43,962 nt of DNA from an uncultured Planctomycetaceae bacterium. Its GTDB lineage: Bacteria > Planctomycetota > Planctomycetia > Planctomycetales > Planctomycetaceae. The notes under the pieces are model-generated. The model was not told where the DNA came from, did no database searches, and saw only the letters and a list, made by a program, of their open reading frames with translations. The stretch covers positions 1 through 43,962 of the forward strand of contig CALSLT010000034.1 in NCBI GenBank assembly GCA_943787265.1. The letters are read 5' to 3'. A program made the position numbers and the translations under genes. Of this stretch, positions 28,327 through 38,038 are shown one piece after another; positions within the stretch are counted from its first letter, which is position 1; each line of letters begins with the position of its first letter.

Positions 28327-30562
28327 ATGCGACAAACCTGCCAGGGAATGGGGAAACGATACGTCATCACGGTGTCGTTGTTCTTTTCAGCGGCACTGTC
28401 ATGCAACGCTGATGAGCCACGGCCCAACATCCTTTTCTTCTTCGCAGATGATCAGCGCCACGATACGCCACGATACGCTGGGATGCGCCGGGCACAAGGT
28501 TGTACAGACGCCGACGATCGACCGACTCGCAAACAGCGGCGTGCGCTTCGAGAACATGTTTGTGACCCGGTCAACCTGCCACGCGAGCCGGACCACGATC
28601 CTGACCGGCTTGTTCTCGCGCTCGTCGGTTGAGCCGGATCGATCCGACAGAGTCAAGCCGGAAGCGCTTGCTGAAATGTTTCCAGACCTCCTGCGGGGTG
28701 CCGGCTATCGGACGGGATTCTTCGGAAAGTGGCACGCTAAAATGCCAAAGGGTTTCAGGCCCGAGGACCACTTCGAAGAGTACGAGAAAATTTTCCGCAA
28801 TCCCTACTTCAAAACGATGGTGGATGGAACGCGTCGGCACACCACGGAGCTGATTGGAGATCGCGGGATCCAATTCCTGAAAACTCAGCGAGACGAGAAG
28901 CGTCCTTTCTGTCTGAATCTTTGGTTCAACGCCGGACATGCCGAGGATCGCGATCGCGTGCCGGGCATCGGGCACTACCCGTGGCCCAGGGCGATGGACG
29001 GAAAATACGAGGACGTCACGATTCCGGCACCACGCTTGTCTGCTCCGGCGATCTATGAGGCGCATCCTGAATTTTTCAAAAAGTCAAACCACCGCGAACG
29101 GTTTCACTGGCGATGGGACACTCCTGAGAAATACCAGACGAACATGCGAGCGTATTTTCGGATGCTGACCGGGATCGACCACGTGATGAATCGCGTGTTG
29201 CAGACGTTGAAAGAAGAGGGCCTCGCGGACAACACGATCGTCGTCTACGCCGCGGACAACGGGTACTACATGGGCGATCGCGGTTTCGCCGGCAAGTGGT
29301 CGCACCACGAACAATCTCTGCGCGTGCCGCTGGTGATCTACGATCCTCGACTGCCGGAGGAGCTTCGTGGACGTGCTGTCGATACGACTGCGCTCAACCT
29401 CGATCTACCGCCCACTTTTCTGGATTGGGCCGGCGTACCGGCTCCGGCCAGTTACCAGGGCGCGAGTTTGAAACCAGTGATCGAAGGCGACCTCAAACCA
29501 GAGGGATGGCGCGAAGAATTTTTCTGCGAACATTTTAACCCGCGCTACTCAATGTCCTGGGAAGGTGTGCGTGGGCAGCGTTTCAAATACGCCCGGTATG
29601 TAGATCAAAAGCCCGCCTTCGAGTATCTCCACGACTTACAGAACGCCCCGGACGAACTCATCAATCTGGCAGGCAACGCGGAGAACCGAGCCTTACTGAA
29701 GCGAATGCGGCAGCGCACCGACGCCCTGGCCGACGACTACGCCAAAGCATTGACTGCAAATGTGCATTCGTCGTCTCCGTCCGCGAAGCCAGACGCTACA
29801 GCGGACCAACCGCGGATCGAATTGAACACTGACGACTACCAATCCTCGTGTGGCATTGAGGTCACTCAGGACGCGTCGTTGATCCAGGTCACCTGGCCAC
29901 TGGATGCCGGTCGCCGCGGCCGACTGACTTTTGACCTGACACGCAATCGTCCCTTGATTCACACCGCGGCCGCATCGCCGAAAGGCTCTGCCTCGTTTCG
30001 GGCGATCGCCAAAGGGCTTGATCCGATCGTTCAAATTCGCATTGGAAACCGTGATCTCGAAAAACGTGGTAGTTGGACAGTCTTCTTTGATCGCATGCAG
30101 AGGAAACCAAGTGAAGTCTTTCGCGCCAGAGTCGAACAGAAACGGGCGATCGTCACCAGCAACGTGCGTCGCGCCACGCTGACGATTGGCGATGTGTCAG
30201 CGGGGCCTTTTCAGGGGCAATTGCGTTGGACGTTTTACGCCGGCAGTTCCTTCGTCCTTCAGGAAGCGGTGCTGAAAACGGAGCGGGACGGCACAGCGTA
30301 TCTCTACGACACCGGCCTGGTCTGCCGCGAAACTGAGCCGACTGAAATGTCTTGGCGAGATTCGTTTGGACCGCTCCAGACCGAAGTGGTGGACGCGATC
30401 AAAAAGCCCAGGCACGTCGCCGTTCGCGGTCGGGCAATCGCTGCCCGGTTCTCCGGTGGATCGATCGGGTTGTTTCCGCCTCCACACCGATATTTCTACC
30501 CGCTGGACTACTCCACCAATCTCAAGAACATCTGGATGGGGCCAAACTACGCCAATCAGTAG
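28327..30562 (+). pseudogene. Type I sulfatase with extra C-terminal domain, frameshifted by a 10-bp duplication
   Basis: The ATG at 28327 has GGAG eight bases upstream and a signal peptide (ending ALSCNADE), then PNILFFFADDQRHDT. A tandem duplication at 28459-28478 shifts the frame. Removing one unit gives DDQRHDTLGCAGHKVVQTPT and a continuous protein. The formylglycine site is STCHASRTTILTG (C-x-A-x-R). Other sulfatase blocks are TGFFGKWHAKMPKGF, VVYAADNGYYMGDRGFAGKW and VPLVIYDPRLPEE. After the sulfatase domain (ends near nt 29755) a beta-rich module of about 260 residues follows (FYAGSSFVLQEAVLKTE, FPPPHRYFYPLDY), stopping at TAG 30560-30562. That module reads on in the same frame beyond the stop, so this was probably part of a much longer protein. 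It lies downstream of an FG-GAP gene and a damaged esterase. Confidence 0.82.
28459..28478 (+). repeat. Exact 10-bp tandem duplication breaking the sulfatase frame
   Basis: CACGATACGC occurs twice in a row (28459-28468 and 28469-28478). Deleting either copy restores the conserved reading after the DDQ metal-binding motif. The length is not a multiple of three, so the duplication alone disables translation from the native start. Confidence 0.92.
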
Positions 30563-32317
30563 TCTTCGTTCGGCTTCGGTATTCGGCATGACCCCGAAGG
30601 CGACAATCGCTATGTGCCCTGGTTCAATGCACCACCGGGCACGGAACAGGAAATGGGTGTCTTCCTGGTGTTCTCGGATGGCTCAGCAGATCAGATGTTG
30701 GAAGACGTCGCCAAACTGACTCGGACCGACCGGTTCGCCGATATTCCAGGTCACGTCAAGTTCGCGAGCCATTTTCATGTGGAGCACACTCTCGACTTTT
30801 TGCGGCAGAGTCAGAGCTCCACTGACACGGATGTTGTTCCTTCCTCCATGAAGCAGCCCCAGGTCTGGAAGTACACGTTGGAGCATCCCACCGGTGATTG
30901 GACGAAGCGGGGCTTCGATGATTCCCAGTGGAAGTCGGGACCGGGCGGGTTTGGTCGAAAGGGTACGAAAGGCCTGAAGTTTGGCACGTCATGGGACAGT
31001 TCGGATATCTGGCTCCGACGAGCTTTCACGTTAACTGAAAACGCGCCCGCGGAAACGAGACTGATACTGCACCATGACGAGGATACCGAGGTCTACCTGA
31101 ATGGAGTCCTTGCGGCGTCCGTTACTGGATTCAGCACCAAGTATCGTGACCTTCCCATCAGTCCCGAGGCACTCCGAACCCTTGGCAAAGGCACAAATGT
31201 GATCGCCGGCCATTGCCGGAACGATGGAGGTGGACAGGCCATTGATGCCGGACTGGTCGTCATTCAGGAATCTTCCGATGGCGTGCCACCGAAGCTGCAG
31301 TCGCCCGAATTCGTTGAGGTCTTCAAACGATTGGGCGTCGATATCGTTCACCTGGCGGAATTTCACAATGGACGTACGCCGAAACTCAAAGCTCCGGAAC
31401 GTCTGAAGCAATTGGAAACGCTGCACAAGGAGTGCCTGCGTCTCAGTGATGATGAATTTCTACTGCTGCCTGGAGAGGAGCCCAACGTCCATCTGGGCGG
31501 CCATTGGATCAGCTTGTTTCCGAAGCCGGTCTACTGGGTACTGAACCGTCCGGGTGAAGCGCCGTTTGTCGCGCAGCACCCCCAGTTTGGATCTGTGTAT
31601 CACGTCGGTGGCGAGGCGGACGTGTGGCGGTTGTTTCGAGACGAAGGTGGGCTGGCGTGGACCGCACATCCCCGAATCAAATCTTCGACCGGATTTCCAG
31701 ACAGCTACCGCGACCGCCTGTTTTATCAGTCAGAGCAGTTCCTGGGTGCCGCCTGGAAAGCAATGCCGGCCGACTTGTCGCAGCCGCGACTGGGCTCTCG
31801 GGTGCTCGATCTATTGAATGACATGTCGAACTGGGGAACGCCCACAGTCGTTCTCGGAGAAGTGGACGTGTTCAAGATCGCAGCGGATCATGAGCTTTAC
31901 GCCCACATGAACGTGAACTACCTGCGTCTTGACGACGTGCCCAGGTTCGAAGACGGCTGGCAACCTGTCGTTGACGCGCTGCGGAGCGGGCAGTTCTTCG
32001 TCACCACGGGAGAAGTATTGATTCCCGAATTCACGGTGAACGGTCGAAAGTCCGGAGAGAACGCCACGATCGTGAACGGCGGCAATGCTGAAGTTAACCT
32101 GGAACTGAAATGGACGTTCCCGTTGGCTTACGCGGAAGTCATCACTGGAGACGGCCACAAGATCAAACGCCAAAGAGTCGACCTGTCTGCGACCGAGTCT
32201 TTCGGAGAAAAGTCGCTCAAGGTCGACGTTGACGTGACCGGCCAACGCTGGATTCGTGTAGAGGTTTGGGACATCGCAACGAACGGCGCATTCACTCAGC
32301 CCGTGTATCTTCAATAA
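30563..32317 (+). CDS. PHP-like metallohydrolase domain with an inserted jelly-roll, in frame after an amber codon
   Basis: The frame continues directly from the sulfatase-linked gene across TAG 30560-30562: SSFGFGIRHDPEGDNRYVPW. If it is now separate, the first ATG is at 30614. The His-rich segments HFHVEH, VHLAEFHNGRTPKLKAPE, LPGEEPNVHLGGHW, LAWTAHPRIKSS and VLGEVDVFKI resemble the metal-binding pattern of PHP-superfamily (CehA/McbA-like) hydrolases. A beta-sandwich is inserted after HFHVEH: VWKYTLEHPTGDWTKRGFDD, SDIWLRRAFTL, HHDEDTEVYLNGVLAASVTG. This matches the glycoside-hydrolase-type jelly-roll common in planctomycetes. No signal peptide or ribosome site precedes 30614, so the part makes sense only as the C-terminal half of the longer protein. 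The substrate is unknown. Confidence 0.65.
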   Translation, partial: SSFGFGIRHDPEGDNRYVPWFNAPPGTEQEMGVFLVFSDGSADQMLEDVAKLTRTDRFADIPGHVKFASHFHVEHTLDFLRQSQSSTDTDVVPSSMKQPQVWKYTLEHPTGDWTKRGFDDSQWKSGPGGFGRKGTKGLKFGTSWDSSDIWLRRAFTLTENAPAETRLILHHDEDTEVYLNGVLAASVTGFSTKYRDLPISPEALRTLGKGTNVIAGHCRNDGGGQAIDAGLVVIQESSDGVPPKLQSPEFVEVFKRLGVDIVHLAEFHNGRTPKLKAPERLKQLETLHKECLRLSDDEFLLLPGEEPNVHLGGHWISLFPKPVYWVLNRPGEAPFVAQHPQFGSVYHVGGEADVWRLFRDEGGLAWTAHPRIKSSTGFPDSYRDRLFYQSEQFLGAAWKAMPADLSQPRLGSRVLDLLNDMSNWGTPTVVLGEVDVFKIAADHELYAHMNVNYLRLDDVPRFEDGWQPVVDALRSGQFFVTTGEVLIPEFTVNGRKSGENATIVNGGNAEVNLELKWTFPLAYAEVITGDGHKIKRQRVDLSATESFGEKSLKVDVDVTGQRWIRVEVWDIATNGAFTQPVYLQ

Positions 32318-32539
32318 CGATGATTCGTTTTCCAGGCACGGTTGTGGCGACTCTCCAGGACCTAAACGCTACAACTCGAAGGCTGTTCTCGCAGGGATCG
32401 ATCAGCCACAGGACGTTCTTCCCGCACTGCAGCCGGATGAGGTCGTGCGTGGGACAGAGCCTGGTGGCGATGTTCAGCGTCGAGTCTGCTCCGCGATTCT
32501 TTGAAGGCTATGGCAAACCAGGACGATGGGAGTTTGAGT

Positions 32540-34029
32540 ATGAATTGGCGTTGGTCTGTACTGGCGATTATTTCGTCGATGGTTGTCATGTCGGTCGGTC
32601 AAGCTGCAGATGGAGTGCTCAAAAACGCTCCGATCGAATCGCGTCCAAACATCGTTTTGATCAGTGTGGACGACCTCAATAGCTGGGTTGGGTATTTGAA
32701 AGGGCACCCGCAGGTCACAACGCCCAACATGGACCGACTCGCCAGTCGCGGAGTTGCTTTTACAAACGCACACTGCACGACGCCGCTGTGCCAGCCGTCG
32801 CGAACCGCTGTACTGACCGGTCTCGCCGCAACGACAACCCAGGTCTATGGCAACCGTGGGAAGTTCGACCACACCGCCTACAAAATGTTGCCTCAGTATT
32901 TTGCCGATCACGGATATACGACGTACGGCACCGGAAAAATTCACCATAAGAAGAGCGTTTCGAGGGCAATCTTTCAGGATAGCTACACGCCAGAGCAGCG
33001 CTGGAGCCCATTCGACAGCAAGGATGTCGAGTACTCGAAAAGGGAACTTCAGAGCAAAGGCTCGCAAGACCCGCAACATGTGATCGCCAATGGCCCCGGT
33101 GGAAAACGCTACGTTTTGCCGTTCAATCACATGTCGAGTGAACGATATCCCAAGGATCGCAAAGGGGAGTGTTTGACTGGTCAGCGTTCGACTTGCCCGA
33201 TGAAGCATTCGGCGACGGAAAGATAACCGATTGGTCGATCGAGAAGATGAAGTCGCACGGCGCGGGCAAACCGTTTTTTCTGGCTGTTGGGTTTTACCGT
33301 CCCCACATCCCGCTCTATGCACCCAAAAAATACTTCGACTTGTATCCGCTTGAGTCAATTCAGTTGCCCGACACGATCGCTGATGACCTGGCAGACGTGC
33401 CCGTTGCGGGCAAAGAACGAGCATTGAACGCGGTCACTGCGGGAACTCACGTGCACGTGATTAAGCACAAGCAATGGAAACATGCGGTTCAGGCGTATCT
33501 GGCATGTATCTCCTTTGTCGACCACCAGGTGGGCCGTCTGCTGGATTGCCTCGACGAAAGCCAACATGCCGACAATACCATCGTTGTTCTATTCAGCGAT
33601 CATGACTGGCACCTTGGAGAGAAGCAGGCATGGGGCAAGCAGTCCGGCTGGATTCATTCGACGCAAGTCCCCTTGATTATTAGCGGTCCGCAAACCGGAG
33701 CTGGTGCACTCTGCGGCGAGCCCGTTAGCTTGCTGGACCTCTACCCGACGCTGTTGGAGATGGCTGGTTTGCCATCTCGCGACCTGGACGGTGTTTCATT
33801 GCTGCCGCTGTTGAAGAATCCCTCGGCCAGCACAAGTCGAGTCGTGAAGACTTACGTGAATGCAGATGACTACGTTCTGAGTGGCAAACGTTGGCGATAC
33901 ATTCGATACGGCGACGGTAGTGAAGAACTTTACGATGCTCAGAAGGACCCGAGGCAATACGAGAATCTCGCGGGAAGCGATTCGCATCAGAAAACGATTA
34001 CACAGTTGCACGATCGCCTGCTCAAGTAA
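32540..34029 (+). pseudogene. Type I sulfatase (iduronate-2-sulfatase-like), frameshifted
   Basis: The ATG at 32540 has GGGAG seven bases upstream and a signal peptide (MNWRWSVLAIISSMVVMSVG). Motifs are RPNIVLISVDDLNSWVGYLK, PLCQPSRTAVLTG (C-x-P-x-R formylglycine site) and YGTGKIHHKK. After the break come FDWSAFDLPDEAFGDGKITD, FFLAVGFYRPHIPLYAPKKY, FSDHDWHLGEKQAWGKQSGW and YDAQKDPRQYENLAG. This is the family layout of iduronate-2-sulfatase-like enzymes, about 495 residues when repaired. The break is at 33172-33174, where TTT in place of TTTT would account for the shift (GECFDWSAFD). Because this is a one-base homopolymer change it may be a sequence error and the gene may be functional. It starts about 220 bases after the PHP-like protein and is on the same strand. 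Confidence 0.82.
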
Positions 34030-34248
34030 GAGAGAAAAAGACGCACGGATCAAGGAGCGTAGCTCCGAAAGAATGCGGAATGATATCGTCCTGGTAACTT
34101 GCAACCGCCGGAGCTGCGTGTCGCTTGGTCCGGCCTGCGAAGCCGCTGTGATTTTGAGGAGCGGTGTCTGATTTTCGACGATACTTCGTAACCGGTGGAA
34201 TCTGCTAACATGATTCCGTTTCGTTTTATAGTTCAACAAGGGAAGAAC

Positions 34249-34884
34249 ATGAAGAAAGTACTACTCTCAAGTCTCATTGGAATTTTCTCATTCGTCACAC
34301 CGGTGATTGCAGAAGATAATGCTCTAACCGAATCGGAACGGACTGATGGCTGGAAGCTGTTGTTTAATGGCAAGGATTTGACCGATTGGCAAATTGATAA
34401 ATGGAACCCGGAGAGTATCTCGGTTGAAGACGGGGCGATCAAATGCCACGGTAAACCTTCGATGATTTACTATTCCGGCAAACGAAAGAATGTGAAGGAT
34501 TTTCATTTCGCAGCGGATGTGATGACAAGGCCGGGCGCGAATGGCGGCATCTTTTTCCACACCAAATATCAGGACAAAGGCTGGCCCATAGGTCACGAAG
34601 CGCAAATCAACCAGACGCAAAAAGATCCGGTCAAAACTGGTAGCGTCTATATCGTGAAAAAGCACCTCGAGGCGCCTGCTAAAGACAACGAGTGGTTCCA
34701 CTACGAAATCATCGTGAAGGGCAACCGCATTGAGACAAAGGTCAACGGAAAAACCGTCGTCGTCTACGAAGAACCCACAGATGTAAAGGGTAAAAGAAAG
34801 CTGTCGGAAGGAACTTTTGGAATCCAAGCGCATGACCCGGGGAGTATTGTCCTGGTGAAAAACATCAAAGTGAAATTACTTTAA
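34249..34884 (+). CDS. DUF1080 / 3-keto-disaccharide hydrolase-like secreted protein
   Basis: This 211-residue protein has a signal peptide (MKKVLLSSLIGIFSFVTPVI to A) and a single DUF1080 domain. Landmarks are WKLLFNGKDLTDWQIDKW, FHFAADVMTRPGANGGIFFH, WFHYEIIVKGNRIETKVNGK and the closing EGTFGIQAHDPGSIVLVKNI. The family has a concanavalin-like fold and is annotated as 3-keto-disaccharide hydrolase, acting on oxidised disaccharides in the envelope. I chose the ATG at 34249 because AGGGAAG lies just upstream and the Lys-Lys signal start follows; an ATG 39 bases upstream is less likely. The sequence is visibly more AT-rich than the genes to its left. That may mark separate acquisition. It lies between two broken sulfatases. 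Confidence 0.87.
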   Translation: MKKVLLSSLIGIFSFVTPVIAEDNALTESERTDGWKLLFNGKDLTDWQIDKWNPESISVEDGAIKCHGKPSMIYYSGKRKNVKDFHFAADVMTRPGANGGIFFHTKYQDKGWPIGHEAQINQTQKDPVKTGSVYIVKKHLEAPAKDNEWFHYEIIVKGNRIETKVNGKTVVVYEEPTDVKGKRKLSEGTFGIQAHDPGSIVLVKNIKVKLL

Positions 34885-34996
34885 TACGACCTTGCATGAG
34901 TCAGGCTACCGCTCGGTGCGGGTCTTCATCCAGTGAGCCCGCTTGATGATAAAGTCGTTTTCTAGCACCACCGCACGTGATTGGATCACCAAGCCG

Positions 34997-35225
34997 ATGA
35001 GATATTTGCTGACCATTTTTGCAACGCTTGCCCTGTTCAATCGCTCCCTGAGTGCGGCCGAGCCACTCAGTGAAACACCAAACTTTATCGTTATTCTCAC
35101 TGACGATCAGAGCTGGGTGGGGTCTTCAGTTCAGATCAAACCGGATGATCCGCGAACCCGCAGCGATTATTACCTGACGCCGCATATGGAGCGAATCGCA
35201 CGCATGGGCATGCGATTCACACAGG
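34997..35225 (+). pseudogene. N-terminal sulfatase fragment cut by IS21
   Basis: The ATG at 34997 gives a signal peptide (MRYLLTIFATLALFNRSLSA) and then ETPNFIVILTDDQSWVGSSV, the metal-binding start of a sulfatase. It continues to HMERIARMGMRFTQ, about 12-20 residues before the catalytic Cys would be expected. At 35226 the IS21 left terminal repeat begins; read-through would end at TGA 35261-35263 inside the element. The remainder of this gene is not found on the far side of IS21, so the loss is not a simple insertion. Confidence 0.85.
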
Positions 35226-35260
35226 TGCATACGGCAGTGGGAACGCAAAGCGCTCGGCGG
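35226..35260 (+). repeat. IS21 left terminal inverted repeat
   Basis: It begins TGCATACGGCAGTGGGAACG and ends GCTCGGCGG. It is the inverted partner of 37748-37782. Confidence 0.93.
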
Positions 35261-35380
35261 TGAGTGGCGGGCGGCGAGACTACACAGCGCCCAGATGATC
35301 ATTTGCTGAAGTTCAGGCAGTCTTTCGGTTTTTCCGGGAGTCTGGTTCTGGATGAGGCAGGTGACAGGGTGATCACAGAC

Positions 35381-36874
35381 ATGGATTTGTGGACCGAAGT
35401 GCGCCGTCGCGTGTTGAACGGCGAGATAAGCAAGCGAGCAGCCTGTCGTGAATACGACATTTGCTGGCAGACTTTGAAGAAGATGCTGGAGCATCCTGAG
35501 CCGCCGGGCTATCGGCTGACGAAGCCTCGGCCGTCGAAGTTGGAGCCGTTTCTGCCCATCATTCACGAGATTCTCAAGAGTGATCGGCAGGTGCATCGTA
35601 AGCAGCGGCACACGGCGAAGCGTATCTTCGAGCGTCTGCGGGACGAACACGATTACGAAGGCGGCGAGACGATCGTCAAGGATGCGGTTCGAGCGTGGAA
35701 GCAGACGAATCGCGAAGTATTTCTGCCGCTCTCGCACCCGCCCGGTGAAGCTCAAGTCGACTTCGGGTTTGCCGATGTGTGGCTGGAGGGCGAACTGACG
35801 AAAGTGGCTTTGTTTGTGATGACGCTGCCGTATTCGGATGCGATCTACATTCAAGCGTTTCCCAGAGAATGCACGGAAGTGTTTCTGGAAGGCCATAAGC
35901 GTGCCTTCCAGTTCTTTGGCGGAGTTCCTGCTCGGATCAGCTACGACAATTCAAAGATTGCCGTGGCACAGATTACGGGGAATCGCGAACGCAAGGTGAC
36001 TCACGAGTTTCAGCGACTTCAGAGTCACTACCTGTTTGAAGAACACTTCTGTCTGGTGCGTCGTCCGAATGAGAAGGGGCACGTCGAACGACTGCTCGAC
36101 TTTGCTCGAAAGAACTACCTGGTTCCAGTGCCACGGATTGATTCGCTGGAGGCATTGAATCGAGAACTGGAGAGTCATTGCCAGTCTGATCTGGGACGGC
36201 AGTTGCGCGGCAAGCCGTCGCCCAAGTCAGTGCTGCTGGCTGAAGAACGCCAGCGGTTCTTCAGGCCGCTTCCGGTTCAAACCTTCGAGGCGCATCGGAT
36301 CGATCATGGGAATGCCACTTCGTTGTCGCTGGTACGGTTTCAGACCAACGACTACTCGGTGCCAACTGAGTACGCGCATCGGAAGATCACGATCGTGGCC
36401 ACGGTCAATGAAGTACGACTGATCTGTAACGACCAGTTGGTGGCTCGTCATCCTCGTTACTGGGGACGTGCGAAGCCGGTCTTCGACCCGGTGCATTATC
36501 TGGCTCTGCTGGAACGTAAGCCGGGGGGATTCGATCACGCGAAGCCTCTGGAGAACTGGGACCTGCCTGTTTCCTTCGGCATTCTGCGTCGCCGTCTGGA
36601 AGCAGAACTCGGCGGCCACGGAACACGGGAGTTCATCAAGGTGCTCCGGTTACTGGAACGTCATTCGCTGCCAGCTCTCAAGCAAGCCGTGCATAACGGT
36701 CTGGAGATCGATGCCACCAGCGCCGATGCCATTCGGGTCATCCTGGAGTATCAGCAGGAAGAACCCGTGGCGTTGTTCAGCCTGGACGGCCGACCGCATT
36801 TAAAGCTTGTACGCGTCGCTCAGACGGATGTTGCCGTGTACCAGACGCTGCTCGGGAAAGGAGCCACGGTATGA
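35381..36874 (+). CDS. istA: IS21 transposase IstA
   Basis: This is a 497-residue DDE transposase. The N-terminal helix-turn-helix reads MDLWTEVRRRVLNGEISKRA. The rve-type core has Asp in QVDFGFADVW, Asp in ISYDNSKIA and Glu in NEKGHVERLLDF, the expected catalytic triad. A C-terminal beta-barrel-like region follows (FQTNDYSVPTEYAHRKITIV). It catalyses strand transfer of IS21, with IstB as helper. I preferred the ATG at 35381 to a GTG at 35264 because the GTG lies at the edge of the terminal repeat and the HTH then starts at the N-terminus. The stop codon overlaps the istB start (ATGA). Confidence 0.93.
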   Translation: MDLWTEVRRRVLNGEISKRAACREYDICWQTLKKMLEHPEPPGYRLTKPRPSKLEPFLPIIHEILKSDRQVHRKQRHTAKRIFERLRDEHDYEGGETIVKDAVRAWKQTNREVFLPLSHPPGEAQVDFGFADVWLEGELTKVALFVMTLPYSDAIYIQAFPRECTEVFLEGHKRAFQFFGGVPARISYDNSKIAVAQITGNRERKVTHEFQRLQSHYLFEEHFCLVRRPNEKGHVERLLDFARKNYLVPVPRIDSLEALNRELESHCQSDLGRQLRGKPSPKSVLLAEERQRFFRPLPVQTFEAHRIDHGNATSLSLVRFQTNDYSVPTEYAHRKITIVATVNEVRLICNDQLVARHPRYWGRAKPVFDPVHYLALLERKPGGFDHAKPLENWDLPVSFGILRRRLEAELGGHGTREFIKVLRLLERHSLPALKQAVHNGLEIDATSADAIRVILEYQQEEPVALFSLDGRPHLKLVRVAQTDVAVYQTLLGKGATV

Positions 36875-37668
36875 AGAAAACAGAAACGAAAAGCACCGTC
36901 CTTCTTCAACATCATCTCAAGACGTTGAAGCTGCCGACGATGCTGGCAGAACATGAAAAAGTCGCGGCTCGGTGCGCCACTGATAATATGGATCACCTGG
37001 CGTTCCTGTTGCAGTTGTGCGAACTGGAACTGATCGATCGCGAACGTCGTGCCGCCGATCGGCGACTTAAGTCAGCCTGCTTTCCGAATCACAAAACGCT
37101 CGACGCGTTCGACTTCAAAGCTCAGCCGTCATTGAACAAGGTGTTGATCACCGAACTCATGAGAGGTGAGTACATCGACAAGCGGGAGAACATCCTGCTC
37201 GTCGGTAATTCAGGCACGGGCAAAACACACGTCGCCACTGCATTGGGAATCGCTGCGTGTGGTCACGGGCGGCGCGTTCGATTCTTTCAGGTGACGGAGC
37301 TGATTACACAATTGATGGAAGCTCGTGAAGAACGCGTGCTGATGCGGTTACGCAAACAGCTATCGAAGCTGGACCTGCTGATCCTCGATGAACTCGGCTA
37401 CGTTCCCGCCAGCAAGGTGGGATCAGAACTGTTGTTCGACGTGATCAGCACGGCGTATGAACGCAACAGTCTGATCGTGACCACCAACCTGCCATTTGAA
37501 AACTGGACTGAGGTCCTCAGCAGCGAACGGCTCACGGGAGCCACTCTCGATCGGCTCACTCACCGCTGTCATATCCTCGAAGCATCCGGAGAAAGCTACC
37601 GCCTCCGCGACGCAAAACGCCGCAAACGACCAGTCCGCTCAAGCCAGAGCGAAACAAAGACGAAATAA
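36871..37668 (+). CDS. istB: IS21 helper ATPase IstB
   Basis: This 265-residue AAA+ ATPase is related to DnaA/DnaC-type helicase loaders. Walker A is GNSGTGKT at 112-119, Walker B is LLILDELGY at about 168-176, and sensor-like TTNLPFENW follows. It binds target DNA and activates IstA in IS21 transposition. It overlaps istA by four bases, implying coupled translation. The C-terminal tail is rich in Lys and Arg. The frame is intact and length is normal for the family. Confidence 0.95.
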   Translation: MKKTETKSTVLLQHHLKTLKLPTMLAEHEKVAARCATDNMDHLAFLLQLCELELIDRERRAADRRLKSACFPNHKTLDAFDFKAQPSLNKVLITELMRGEYIDKRENILLVGNSGTGKTHVATALGIAACGHGRRVRFFQVTELITQLMEAREERVLMRLRKQLSKLDLLILDELGYVPASKVGSELLFDVISTAYERNSLIVTTNLPFENWTEVLSSERLTGATLDRLTHRCHILEASGESYRLRDAKRRKRPVRSSQSETKTK

Positions 37669-37747
37669 GTAAGGCCCACCCCCGGCCACGAGCCGCCAGC
37701 CACGCTCAACCGGGACACCACTAACAACACCGCGCTGTGAAATCCGC

Positions 37748-37782
37748 CCGCCGAGCGCTTTGCGTTCCCACTGACGTATGCA
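37748..37782 (-). repeat. IS21 right terminal inverted repeat
   Basis: Read on the minus strand it starts TGCATACGTCAGTGGGAACG and matches the left repeat except around the ninth and tenth bases. Confidence 0.93.
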
Positions 37783-38038
37783 TCGGGAGGCATATCACCC
37801 GCGTTCAGGGCGCCCCAGCACCTCTTGCCAACGCTCCGCGACTTGCACATCCGATCCCGAGATCAAAGGAAAGGTCCTCAAGATCGACTTGCCCCTTCGT
37901 CGTGCCCGAATCATGGCAGTCGAAGCAATAGCGAGTGACGATCTCTTTGTGCTGGGGAGGCATGATGGCAGAGTGTTGTGCTGCTGCAGCAAGAGGCCAA
38001 GCTATGAATATAACTAAGAATGTGTATTCAAATCTCAT
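37783..38038 (-). pseudogene. N-terminal fragment of a PSCyt protein, cut by IS21
   Basis: On the minus strand, the ATG at 38038 gives a signal peptide (MRFEYTFLVIFIAWPLAAAA) and the PSCyt heme motif YCFDCHD. It continues KGQVDLEDLSFDLG, then (after frame changes) SDVQVAERWQEVLG and ALNAGDMPPDA, the usual cytochrome-domain ending. One extra base in each of two G runs explains the two frame changes (plus-strand C runs at 37856-37858 and 37813-37816). The gene stops at the IS21 right end; the rest of the protein is missing. It is close to the N-terminus of the 1643-residue PSCyt in motif order but differs in sequence. Confidence 0.8.

Larger units (their letters stand above)
35226..37782 (+). 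mobile_element. Complete IS21-family insertion sequence
   Basis: The element is 2557 bp, bounded by 35-bp terminal inverted repeats (35226-35260 and 37748-37782) that differ at one or two positions and begin TGCATACG. It carries istA and istB on the plus strand with a four-base overlap, the standard arrangement. No target-site duplication is visible: bases before the left end (CACACAGG) do not match those after the right end (TCGGGAGG). Both genes are intact, so the element may be active. Confidence 0.93.

Noticed and set aside
30560..30562. TAG decoded as pyrrolysine or programmed read-through.
   Set aside because: No downstream stem-loop specific to read-through or pyl gene is visible, and the same gene already carries a 10-bp frameshifting duplication. 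A mutation or sequence error is simpler.
33160..33180. Programmed frameshift in the iduronate-sulfatase-like gene.
   Set aside because: No slippery heptamer or stimulatory structure was seen; one missing T in a T run explains the shift, as in other genes here.
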